From contig NZ_JAAGBB010000048.1 of the NCBI RefSeq assembly GCF_018129085.1, forward strand, positions 1 through 42,137: a DNA stretch of 42,137 nt, in the 5' to 3' direction. Under the pieces are notes generated by a model. The model searched no databases. It worked only from the letters and a program-made list of their open reading frames with translations, and was not told where the DNA came from. How positions within the stretch are numbered: the first letter of the stretch is position 1; each line of letters begins with the position of its first letter. Of this stretch, positions 23,272 through 30,760 are shown in pieces. Source of the stretch: Plastoroseomonas hellenica (GTDB taxonomy: Bacteria; Pseudomonadota; Alphaproteobacteria; Acetobacterales; Acetobacteraceae). A program made the translations under genes and the position numbers.

Positions 23272-24549
23272 TCACAGCAGGGCACGCGGCAGCCACAGCA
23301 CCACGTCCGGCACGTAGGTGCTGAGCAGCAGCATGAGGATGAGGGGAATGAGCGGAATCCAGATCACGCGACTGACCTGCATGACCGAGCGGCGAGCGAC
23401 GGTCGAGGCGATGAAGAGGCAGATGCCGTAAGGCGGCGTGATCAGGCCGATCGAGAGGTTGATCGCCACCACCACGCCGAAATGCAGCGGATCGATGCCG
23501 AGCTTCACCGCGATCGGCATCAGCACCGGCATCAGGATGAGCAGCGCCGAGATGCTCTCCATGAACATGCCGACGATCAGCAACAGGATGTTGACGACGA
23601 GTAGGAAGACCCAGGCGGAGCCGATATTCGCCTCGAACCAGGTGGCGAGCAGCGTGGGGACGTCCTGGATGGCGACCAGCCAGGAGAAGATGGAGGCGGT
23701 GCCGATGATGATCATGACCGCGGAGGAAATGCCGGCGGTGCGCAGCATCATCCTCGGTAGGTCGGCGAGCTTCAGCTCCCGATAGACGAAGAGGCCGATC
23801 AGCAGGCCCGCGACCACGGCGAGCACCGCGGCTTCGGTCGGCGTCACCACGCCGCCGATGATGCCGACCACGACGATGACCGGCATCGACAATGCCGGCA
23901 AGGCTTCGCGGAAGGCGGATATCAGGCGCGACATGCGGAAGGGCTCGGCATCCGCGTAGCGCTCCGGCTGACGGCGCGTATAGAGCCAATGTCCCACCAT
24001 CAGCCCGGCCGCCGCGATGATGCCGGGCAGGATGCCGCCCAGGAACATGGCGCCGACCGAGAGATCGCTGATCATCGCCAGCACCACCATGATGATGGAG
24101 GGCGGGATGATCGGGCCGAGCGTGCCCGCCGCCGCGACGGTCGCCGCCGCGTAGTCGAGGTTGTAGCCACGCTTCTTCATCTCCGGGATGAGGATGGCGG
24201 AGATCGCCGCCGTATCGGCGCTGCCGGAGCCGGAGATGGCGGAGAGGCCGGTCGCGGTCACCGTCGCGACCATGTAGAGGCTGCCGCGGATCCAGCCGAC
24301 CAGCGCGGTCGCGAGGTTGACGATGGCGCGCGCGATGCCGCCCTGCTCCATGATGAGCCCGGCCAGCACGAAGAAGGGGATGGCGAGCAGCGGAAAGCTG
24401 TCGATCCCGTTGTAGAGCCGCTGCGCCACGACGACGAGCGGCGTCGCGCCGGTGACCGCGAGGGTCAGCGCGCCGGCCACGCCGAGCACGAAGACCATCG
24501 GTGCGCCGGCGGTGAGCAGCAGCAGGAAGGAGCCGAAGGTCAGCGCCAT
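23272..24549 (-). CDS. dctM: TRAP transporter large permease DctM (system 1)
   Basis: A 425-residue integral membrane protein with about 12 hydrophobic segments. DctM-family motifs are IPFFVLAGLIMEQGG, SAISGSGSADTAAI, GTLGPIIPPSIIMV and GGVVTPTEAAVLAVVAGLLIG. It is the sodium-coupled permease of the TRAP system. The start ATG shares one base with the dctQ stop (TGATG), and no convincing ribosome site is needed given the coupling. The frame is open upstream, but that part is antisense-like. Confidence 0.95.
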   Translation of the reverse strand: MALTFGSFLLLLTAGAPMVFVLGVAGALTLAVTGATPLVVVAQRLYNGIDSFPLLAIPFFVLAGLIMEQGGIARAIVNLATALVGWIRGSLYMVATVTATGLSAISGSGSADTAAISAILIPEMKKRGYNLDYAAATVAAAGTLGPIIPPSIIMVVLAMISDLSVGAMFLGGILPGIIAAAGLMVGHWLYTRRQPERYADAEPFRMSRLISAFREALPALSMPVIVVVGIIGGVVTPTEAAVLAVVAGLLIGLFVYRELKLADLPRMMLRTAGISSAVMIIIGTASIFSWLVAIQDVPTLLATWFEANIGSAWVFLLVVNILLLIVGMFMESISALLILMPVLMPIAVKLGIDPLHFGVVVAINLSIGLITPPYGICLFIASTVARRSVMQVSRVIWIPLIPLILMLLLSTYVPDVVLWLPRALL

Positions 24550-25106
24550 CAGTCCACCCTCACGCCGCCGCCGGTGGTCACAGCACCCTGCCCGAAGATG
24601 GCCGCACCGAAGGCCAGCGTCGCCTCCAGCCCGAGATAAGCCGCGCTGACCGGCAATGCGATATAGGGCACCTGCATGGAGACCTGCAGCGCCGCGCTGG
24701 TCTGGATGGCACCGACCTCGATGAGCAGCAGCCCGCCTTCGAACACCACCCACAGGAACCAGAGGCAGAGGCCCGCGACCGGCACCATGATGGCGCGTGC
24801 CAGGCGCGGCGGCAGCATTTCCACCAACGTCTCGATAGAGACGTGCAGGCGTTCGCGCATGGCATAGCCGGCGCCGAGCAGCACCATCCAGATCTGCGCG
24901 AAGGTCGCGACCTCGGTCGCGCCGGCGATGGAGAAGTTGAAGAGGTAGCGCCCGGCCACCTGCACGAGCACGGCGGCCACCATGATGGCGACCAGCAGGA
25001 TCAGCGCGGCATCGACGATGCGGCGGAGCACCAGGAGCGCGAAGCGCGCAGCACGCAAGGCGACGCCTGGCGGCGCGAGCGGCACGGAACCGGTAAGGCC
25101 ATGCAA
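24549..25106 (-). CDS. dctQ: TRAP transporter small permease DctQ (system 1)
   Basis: A 185-residue protein with four predicted membrane helices, starting around LRRIVDAALILLVAIMVAAVLVQ. The DctQ pattern QVAGRYLFNFSIAGATEVATF and AMRERLHVSIETLVEMLPP is clear. First gene of the operon; GGAGGAG lies somewhat far (13 bases) upstream. A GTATAC palindrome at 25171-25178 lies in its promoter region. Confidence 0.93.
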   Translation of the reverse strand: MHGLTGSVPLAPPGVALRAARFALLVLRRIVDAALILLVAIMVAAVLVQVAGRYLFNFSIAGATEVATFAQIWMVLLGAGYAMRERLHVSIETLVEMLPPRLARAIMVPVAGLCLWFLWVVFEGGLLLIEVGAIQTSAALQVSMQVPYIALPVSAAYLGLEATLAFGAAIFGQGAVTTGGGVRVD

Positions 25107-25170
25107 GATCGGGTGCTCCTCCGTCGGCGGGTCCGGCGAAGGCAGCTCAGCAATTTACGGGCCAGCAGCG

Positions 25171-25178
25171 CGTATACG
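25171..25178. promoter_or_regulatory. CGTATACG palindrome upstream of TRAP operon 1
   Basis: A perfect 8-bp palindrome about 65-72 bases upstream of dctQ, in the 139-base gap after the aldo/keto reductase gene. Possible operator or part of a promoter. Short, so chance is a real alternative. Confidence 0.2.
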
Positions 25179-25245
25179 GGTTACAGGCGACCAATCGACG
25201 GCATGTTGCCGCCGAAATGCGCGGCCGGCCTGCCGCGCGGGCAGT

Positions 25246-26217
25246 TCAGGGCGCGCGCAGCGCCGCGATCCGGCTGAGCGCGGCCTCCGGCAGGCGGCCT
25301 TTCGCGACCGCTGCGGCGGCATGCTCGAACTCGGCGGTGGAGGAGCTGCCGACCAGGATCAAGCTCATGCCGGCGGGGCCGATCGCGAAGCGCAGCGCGG
25401 CTTCCACCAGGTCGGCGGCGTGGCCTTCCTCCACCAGGGGCAGGAAACGGCGCGCGGCCGCGACATCCTCGGCATAGCTGGCGCCGGAGGCTATGGGCTC
25501 GACCTTCTGCGCGGAGACGGGATGCCGTGCCTCGCTGCCGCTCAGCGCACCGCCGGCCAGCACGCGGATGCCGATGACGCCGACATCTCGCGATGCCGCA
25601 TGGTCGATGATCTGGCCGAGATCCGGCATGCCGGCGGGCGCCGGCGCGGCGGCACTCGGGTTCAGCAGGTTGTAGGGGATCTGGGCGCTGGCGAAGCCGC
25701 CCTCATCCATCACATGCCGCAGCGCCGCGGCATCGCCGATGCCGGTGATGCCATAGTGGCGGATCTTGCCTTGCTCCCGCAGCCGGCGGAGCGCCGGCAC
25801 CGCCTCGGCCAGGATCTGCGCGTCGGTGAAGCTCGGCGCCTGGCCATGCAGGGTGATCGGGTTGTGGAGCTGGAAGAGGTCCACGCTGTCGCGGCCGAGG
25901 CGGCGCAGGCTGTCCTCGAGCGAGGTCGCGATGGTGCCGGCGATATCGCCGCGCTGCGGATCGAAGATGCGCACCTTGGTGCCGACGATCGGGTCGACCT
26001 TCAGGGCGCGGAGCGTGCGGCCGAGATTGGTCTCCGACGCGCCTTCCCCATAGACGAAAGCGGTGTCGAAGTAGTTGACCCCGAGATCCAGCGCGCGGCC
26101 GATGGCCTTTTCCTGCTCGGCGGGTTCGCCGCGCACCATGAGGCCGCCGATCGCCCCGCATCCATAGCCGAGGACGGAGACGCGGAGATCCGTCCGTCCG
26201 AGCCGGCGCTGTTCCAT
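25246..26217 (-). CDS. aldo/keto reductase
   Basis: A 323-residue AKR-family (beta/alpha)8 barrel. The catalytic tetrad is visible: Asp51 (NYFDTAFVYGEG), Tyr56, Lys81 (VGTKVR) and His118 (FQLHNP). The C-terminal LILVGSSSTAEFEHA binds the NADP phosphate region. It reduces or oxidises carbonyl groups with NADP(H); AKR substrates are broad. It lies upstream of TRAP operon 1 on the same strand with a 139-base gap, and could be read together with it. Nothing suggests a specific substrate. Confidence 0.92.
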   Translation of the reverse strand: MEQRRLGRTDLRVSVLGYGCGAIGGLMVRGEPAEQEKAIGRALDLGVNYFDTAFVYGEGASETNLGRTLRALKVDPIVGTKVRIFDPQRGDIAGTIATSLEDSLRRLGRDSVDLFQLHNPITLHGQAPSFTDAQILAEAVPALRRLREQGKIRHYGITGIGDAAALRHVMDEGGFASAQIPYNLLNPSAAAPAPAGMPDLGQIIDHAASRDVGVIGIRVLAGGALSGSEARHPVSAQKVEPIASGASYAEDVAAARRFLPLVEEGHAADLVEAALRFAIGPAGMSLILVGSSSTAEFEHAAAAVAKGRLPEAALSRIAALRAP

Positions 26218-26236
26218 GGCTGTCCCCCATCCCTTG

Positions 26237-26280
26237 CTAGAGCACGACCCGTTCGCTTGCGCTCACGGATCATGCTCTAG
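26237..26280. repeat. 44-bp imperfect palindrome
   Basis: CTAGAGCACGACCCGT and ACGGATCATGCTCTAG form 16-bp arms with two mismatches around a 12-base loop. It abuts repeat copy B, and the two may be one composite dispersed element of about 105 bp. Copy C begins with the same CTAGAGCGTGAT arm. It also follows the aldo/keto reductase start region, so it lies in that gene's promoter. Confidence 0.75.
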
Positions 26281-26286
26281 CCTTTT

Positions 26287-26342
26287 GTTTGGTCGCGTGA
26301 TTCAGACTTTTCGGCGATTCCGCCTCAAGTCATCACGCTCTG
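26287..26342 (+). repeat. dispersed ~55-bp repeat, copy B
   Basis: Shares GGTCGCGTGATTCA, TTCGGCGAT, CCGCCTCAAG and CACGCTCTG with copy A at 2301 and, inverted, with copy C at 12350. It lies between the aldo/keto reductase and TTT receptor 4, about 110 bases upstream of the latter's start. Confidence 0.7.
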
Positions 26343-26451
26343 TGGCGCCACCCTGGGCGATGGCGTGCCGCCCGGCAAGGCGTTGCCCAGGCTCGCAGGC
26401 GCGTGAATACTCCGCTGGCCGGCCGCAGAGCCGGCTTCGGAGGATCGATCC

Positions 26452-27432
26452 ATGGGAACCCGTCGTCGCCTGCTGGGCGGTGCCGCGGCCATCGGCGCTG
26501 CGCTGCCGCTGCGCGCCCTGGCCGCCTATCCGGACCGCCCGCTGCGCGTCATCGTGCCCTTCACCCCCGGCGGCAACACCGACATCCTCGGGCGCATCGC
26601 CGGCGAGGTGATGGCGCCACGGCTTGGCCAGCCGATGGTCATCGAGAATCGCGCCGGCGCCGGCGGCAGCATCGGCGCCGACCTGGTCGCCAAGGCACCG
26701 CCCGATGGCTATACGCTGCTGTTCGGCGCCGGTGGGCCGTTGGTCGCCAATCCGGTGCTGCAGGCGCGCATCCCCTATGATGTGGCGCGCGATTTCAGGC
26801 CGATCGGCCTGGTCGGCATCATGCCCATGGTCTGCATCCTGGGCCCGCGCCTCCCGGTGCGGAGCATGACCGAATTCCTGGCGCTGCTGCGGGCGCGCCC
26901 CGGGCAGGTGACGGTCGCGACGCCTGGCACCGGCAGCGCCGCGCATCTGACGCTGGAACTGCTCGGCGCCCAAGCGAGCGTGCGGATGACACATGTCCCC
27001 TATCGGGGCGGCAGCGCCCTGGTGCCGGACCTGATCGCCGGCACCGTCGATGCCGCGCTCGTCGAATTGCCGAACGTGCTGCCGCTGCATCGCGACGGCC
27101 AGGCGCGCATCATCGGCATCGCGGCACTGGAACGCTCCGCGGTACTGCCGGAGGTGGAGACCTTCGTGGAGGCGGGCCTGCCCGGCTTCACGGCAGGCAG
27201 CTTCGGCGGGCTGTTGGCCCCGGCCGGCACGCCCGATGCAACGATCGCAACACTGCACCGGGCGCTGGCCGAGAGCATGGCGGTGCCGGCAGTCGCAGCG
27301 CGCGTCGCCCAGGTCGGCGCGGTGCCGGCGACGCCAGAGCAAGCGACGCCCGCAGGCTTCGCCCGCTTCCTGGCCGCGGAGCTGGCGGCAGCGCGGCGCG
27401 CTGTCGAGCTTGCCGGGCTGAAGCCGGAATAG
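26452..27432 (+). CDS. TTT-family (Bug) substrate-binding protein 4
   Basis: A 326-residue periplasmic receptor. Signal MGTRRRLLGGAAAIGAALPLRALA has an RRR core. The mature start YPDRPLRVIVPFTPGGNTD is followed by VIENRAGAGGSIGADLVAKAPPDGYT, the TPGTGSAAHLTLELLG block and VPYRGGSALVPDLIAGTVD. GGAGGATC precedes the ATG. No TctA/TctB genes lie nearby. Its stop is two bases from the stop of the converging DapA-like gene. Confidence 0.94.
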   Translation: MGTRRRLLGGAAAIGAALPLRALAAYPDRPLRVIVPFTPGGNTDILGRIAGEVMAPRLGQPMVIENRAGAGGSIGADLVAKAPPDGYTLLFGAGGPLVANPVLQARIPYDVARDFRPIGLVGIMPMVCILGPRLPVRSMTEFLALLRARPGQVTVATPGTGSAAHLTLELLGAQASVRMTHVPYRGGSALVPDLIAGTVDAALVELPNVLPLHRDGQARIIGIAALERSAVLPEVETFVEAGLPGFTAGSFGGLLAPAGTPDATIATLHRALAESMAVPAVAARVAQVGAVPATPEQATPAGFARFLAAELAAARRAVELAGLKPE

Positions 27433-27434
27433 CG

Positions 27435-28391
27435 TCAGGCCGCCAGGCGCGGTGGGCGACCGCTGGAGAAGGCGCGTGCGCGCGTCTCCTCGACCGGCGT
27501 CAGGTCACCGAGTACCCGAGCCAGCCGCACCAGGGTCTGATCCGTCGCCCGGGTCAGCGGCAGCCGCGGCGTTGAATCGCAGAGCTTCAGCAAGCCGAGC
27601 GCCGCCTTCACCGGCACCGGGTTCGGCTCCAGAAAGAGCGCGGCATCGAGCGGCGCCAGCGCGTCCCGGAGTGTGGCGGCCAGCGCCATGTCCTGCTCGG
27701 CGAAGGCGTGCTGGAGCGCAGCACAGAGCGCGGGCACCACATTCGCCGTGACGGAGACGCAGCCCACGCCGCCCATCGCGAGATGCGCGAACGCGGTCGC
27801 GTCGTCGCCCGAGAATTGCGGTAGGTCGGCACCGCAAAGGCGTGCCAGGCGCGGCGGCCGGGCGAGCTCGCCGGAGGCATCCTTGATGGCATGGATCGCG
27901 CCATCGTCGCGCAACCGGGCGATGGTGTCGTCGGCGAAGGCGACGCCGGCGCGCGACGGCACGTCATAGAGCATCACCGCGAGGCCGGTCGCCGAAGCGA
28001 CGGCGCGGACATGCGCGCGCAGCCCTGCCTGACCGGGCTTCGAATAGGGCGGCGCCGAGGCCAGCAGCATGGTCGCGCCGCAGCGCTCCGCGGCGATCGA
28101 GAGCGCCACCGCGGCTTCCGTGCAAGGTGCGCCGACGCCCGCGATCACCGGCATGCCGCCCTGCGCCGCTTCGACGGCGCAGGCGATGGCGCGGGCATGC
28201 TCGGTGGCGGACAGGGCCGGCGCCTCCCCGGTGCTGCCGCAGATCACGACGGCGGCAGCACCGCGGCGTTGCGCCCGGCTCACCAGCCGCGCCAGCGCGC
28301 GCTCATCGATGCGGCTGGGGTCGTCGGTGATGAAGGGCGTGACCAGTGCTGGCACCAGGCCGCGCAGGCTGGCGGGGGCGACGGAGATCAT
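27435..28391 (-). CDS. dihydrodipicolinate synthase/N-acetylneuraminate lyase family aldolase (DapA-like)
   Basis: A 318-residue class I aldolase of the DapA/NanA superfamily. CGSTGEAPALSATEH is at residues 51-65, the proton-relay Tyr142 in LYDVPSR, and the Schiff-base Lys170 in AIKDASG. Members split or form 2-keto acids, or deaminate pyrroline carboxylates, using pyruvate-like imines. As a solitary copy in a catabolic region with TTT receptors it is more likely a sugar-acid or hydroxyproline-type enzyme than lysine biosynthesis. Its ATG overlaps the stop of the preceding small gene by four bases. Confidence 0.9.
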   Translation of the reverse strand: MISVAPASLRGLVPALVTPFITDDPSRIDERALARLVSRAQRRGAAAVVICGSTGEAPALSATEHARAIACAVEAAQGGMPVIAGVGAPCTEAAVALSIAAERCGATMLLASAPPYSKPGQAGLRAHVRAVASATGLAVMLYDVPSRAGVAFADDTIARLRDDGAIHAIKDASGELARPPRLARLCGADLPQFSGDDATAFAHLAMGGVGCVSVTANVVPALCAALQHAFAEQDMALAATLRDALAPLDAALFLEPNPVPVKAALGLLKLCDSTPRLPLTRATDQTLVRLARVLGDLTPVEETRARAFSSGRPPRLAA

Positions 28392-28816
28392 CGCGCAGCC
28401 CTCCGCATGCCGGCACGGCGGCAGACCAGCAGCAGGTCACCCTCCGCCTGGGCGCGCAGGCGCACCCGCTCGAAGCCATAGTCCCGGAGCGACGCCGCGA
28501 TGCCCGCGGCGCCGGCGCCGAGCGCGCGCATCACCAGCCGGCCGCCGCGGCGCAGCGCCCGACGGGCACAGGCAGCGACGGCAAGGCCGGCTTCCGCGGT
28601 TTCGACGCGAGGTGCGACGACCACTTCGGCGGGTTCGGGCCGGGCGGGCGGGGCCGCGAAGGCAGCGGCGCCGCGGCAGCCGCGCCGGATCGCATCGACC
28701 ATCAGGTCCGCGGCCCCGGCCGGGGCACCGATGACGAGGATGCGGTCGTGAGTTCCCGCGCGCACCGCGCCCAACAGGGACGGGGTGGGGGCGGGAAGTC
28801 GGCGTGTCGATGACAT
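28388..28816 (-). CDS. hypothetical protein, 142 aa, Rossmann-like
   Basis: A 142-residue Ala/Arg-rich protein with alternating strand and helix segments: RILVIGAPAGAADLMVDAI, ALRRGGRLVMRALG and GFERVRLRAQAEGDLLLVCRR. The pattern recalls the nucleotide- or SAM-binding half of a methyltransferase but lacks a clear GxGxG loop, so it may be a shortened or diverged member. GGAGG five bases before the ATG gives a strong start. It is first in a two-gene unit with the DapA-like aldolase (ATGA overlap). Function unknown. Confidence 0.6.
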   Translation of the reverse strand: MSSTRRLPAPTPSLLGAVRAGTHDRILVIGAPAGAADLMVDAIRRGCRGAAAFAAPPARPEPAEVVVAPRVETAEAGLAVAACARRALRRGGRLVMRALGAGAAGIAASLRDYGFERVRLRAQAEGDLLLVCRRAGMRRAAR

Positions 28817-28853
28817 GAGGTCCTCCACGCCGGGAAAGCTGGGCGCGGAGGCC

Positions 28854-28915
28854 GTAAAGGCGCCATTCGAGCCTGCTCGCCGCCGCGCAAAGACAGCGTA
28901 AAGGCAGCATTTCGA
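28854..28915. promoter_or_regulatory. paired direct repeats in a divergent promoter
   Basis: GTAAAGGCGCCATTCGA (28854-28870) and GTAAAGGCAGCATTTCGA (28898-28915) are near-identical direct repeats, 44 bases start to start (about four helical turns). They lie in the 150-base region between the divergent aldolase unit and the NMT1-like gene. Direct repeats at integral helical spacing are typical of activator binding sites. Confidence 0.45.
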
Positions 28916-28966
28916 CAGCAGCGGCGATCCGCGCCATGCTGAACACGCCTGTGGAGGAAGACGGAC

Positions 28967-29869
28967 ATGCACCCGCTGACGATCGCGGTGGTCTCGCGCA
29001 ACTATTTCAACCTGCCGATCTGGATCGCGCGCAGTGCCGGTCTCTTCACGGCGGAAGGGCTCGACGTCACCATCGACCATATCGAGGGAATCGAGGAAGT
29101 GAATGCGCGGCTGCGCGACGGGCGCGCGCAGCTCGCCTATGGCGTGACGGAGCATGTGATCCTGGATGCCGAATCCGGCGGGCGCACCGCGATCATCGGC
29201 GGCAATGTGAACAAGCTGCCCTTCTCCCTGATCGCGCGCCCGGGTATCGCGGGGCTGGAGGGGTTGCGCGGCAAGCGGATCGGTGTGTCGTCGCTGCGGG
29301 CCGGCAGTTCCTCGCTCATCATGAAGCTGCTGGCGGCGCGCGGGCTGCACTGGCCGCAGGACTACGAGCTGGTGCCCTGCGGCCCGATCCTGGCGCGGTG
29401 GGAGCTGCTGCGCAGCGGCGGCATCGATGCGGGGTTGCAGGGCGCGCCGCTGAACCGCATCGCGATGGAGCAGGGCTTCGTCTCGCTCTGCGAGCCGCGC
29501 GACGAGGTGCCGCATTTCCAGTTCACCAGCCTCGATGTCCATCTGGACTGGGCGGCCGCCCATCGCGACCCGTTGCTGCGGTTTTTGCGCGCCTTCCTGC
29601 GCGCGCATGAGCGCTTCTACAGGGAGCGCGAAGAAGCGAATGCGGTCGCGGTGGCGGAGACCGGCGTCGAGACGCGGCATGCCGATCTGGCCTGGGAGGA
29701 ATACACGCGGGAGGCGATCTTTCCCCGCGACGGCGAGGCCAGCGGCCCCGGCGTGCAGGCGCTGATCGAGACCAGCGCGCTGATCCGCGAGTTGCCGTCC
29801 CGCGCCCGCACCCGGACCGAGGACTATATCGACCGGTCCTGGTTGGCGGAGGCGAGGGCGTCCCTATGA
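28967..29869 (+). CDS. NMT1/THI5-like periplasmic-binding-fold protein without signal peptide
   Basis: A 300-residue protein of the NMT1/SsuA binding fold. It starts directly with the first strand (MHPLTIAVVSRNYFNLPIWIARSAG), followed by LFTAEGLDVTIDHIEG, LRGKRIGVSSLRAGSSSLIMKL and LQGAPLNRIAMEQGF. No signal sequence precedes the fold and GGAGG sits nine bases before the ATG, so the product is probably cytoplasmic. Known signal-less members include the dihydroxyphthalate decarboxylase-type enzymes and Thi5-type proteins; an enzymatic role is therefore possible. The gene overlaps the next by four bases (ATGA). Confidence 0.82.
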   Translation: MHPLTIAVVSRNYFNLPIWIARSAGLFTAEGLDVTIDHIEGIEEVNARLRDGRAQLAYGVTEHVILDAESGGRTAIIGGNVNKLPFSLIARPGIAGLEGLRGKRIGVSSLRAGSSSLIMKLLAARGLHWPQDYELVPCGPILARWELLRSGGIDAGLQGAPLNRIAMEQGFVSLCEPRDEVPHFQFTSLDVHLDWAAAHRDPLLRFLRAFLRAHERFYREREEANAVAVAETGVETRHADLAWEEYTREAIFPRDGEASGPGVQALIETSALIRELPSRARTRTEDYIDRSWLAEARASL

Positions 29870-30666
29870 GCGCGCCCGATGATCGGAGGGGCGATAGCGC
29901 ATCCGAATGCCCCGGAGAGCTGAATCGGCCGCGCCAAGCGAGCGTGATCGACTACGGCGATCGGGCACGGCTCGGGGTGCTGCTGCCCTCCGGCAACAGT
30001 GTCGCGGAGGCGGAGCTGCATGCCATGCTGCCGCCGGGCGTCGGGTTGAACGTGACGCGACTGGAGCTGCGCGGCAGCTCCGAACCCGAGCTGATGCGCA
30101 TGATCGAAGCGCTGGAGCCGGCGGCGCGGCTGCTGGCCGACGCCCGGGTCGACCGGGTGGCCTTCCACTGCACGGCCGTTTCCACCTTCGCGCCGGCGCT
30201 GGGCGACGCGATCCGCACCCGCGTCGAGGACGCGACCGCGCTGCCCGCCTTCGCGACCTCGGACGCCATCCTGGCAGCCTTCGCGGCACTCGGCGCGCGC
30301 AGCGCCCTGCTGGTGACGCCCTATATCGAACCGGTGCATGCGCGGGAGGTCGCCTTCCTGGCCGCACACGGCATCGCGGTCGCGGGCGGCGACTGGATGG
30401 GCGTCGACACCAATGCGGAGATGGCGCGCATTCCGGTCGAGGCGATCCGGGAGCAGACATTGCGTGCCGCGAAGGCGGCGCCGGGGGCCGATCTCTGCTT
30501 CCTGTCCTGCACCGCGATCCGCTCCGCCGGCGTCATCGCGGTGCTGGAGGAAGCGCTCGGCATCCCCGTCATCACCAGCAACCAGGCCATGCTGTGGCAC
30601 GGCATGCGGGCGATGGGGATCGGGGATGCGGTGCCGGGCTTCGGGCGCCTGATGAACGCCCGGTAA
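29866..30666 (+). CDS. maleate cis-trans isomerase / arylmalonate decarboxylase-like protein
   Basis: A 266-residue member of the Asp/Glu racemase superfamily. Two catalytic cysteines are visible in paired motifs: Cys102 in FHCTAVST and Cys215 in LSCTAIRS. Both are needed in maleate isomerases and racemases, whereas arylmalonate decarboxylase keeps one. The N-terminal loop RLGVLLPSGNSVAEAEL is the maleate isomerase type. About 30 extra residues precede it, set by the ATGA coupling to the upstream gene. Likely reaction: cis-trans isomerisation of a butenedioate or racemisation of a dicarboxylic acid. Confidence 0.85.
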   Translation: MSAPDDRRGDSASECPGELNRPRQASVIDYGDRARLGVLLPSGNSVAEAELHAMLPPGVGLNVTRLELRGSSEPELMRMIEALEPAARLLADARVDRVAFHCTAVSTFAPALGDAIRTRVEDATALPAFATSDAILAAFAALGARSALLVTPYIEPVHAREVAFLAAHGIAVAGGDWMGVDTNAEMARIPVEAIREQTLRAAKAAPGADLCFLSCTAIRSAGVIAVLEEALGIPVITSNQAMLWHGMRAMGIGDAVPGFGRLMNAR

Positions 30667-30678
30667 TCTCACGCACAC

Positions 30679-30706
30679 TTTACGGGGCGCGCGGCTCCAC
30701 TATACA
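30679..30706 (+). promoter_or_regulatory. possible promoter of TRAP operon 2
   Basis: TTTACG and TATACA are separated by 16 bases, and the predicted start site is about 50 bases before the dctP ATG. It is one of the few AT-rich pairs in the region. The -35 match is moderate. Confidence 0.35.
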
Positions 30707-30760
30707 CGGCCTGAGAAGCAAGCGCCGCGGTGCCACGCGGCGGGCCGGGAGAAAGACGTC

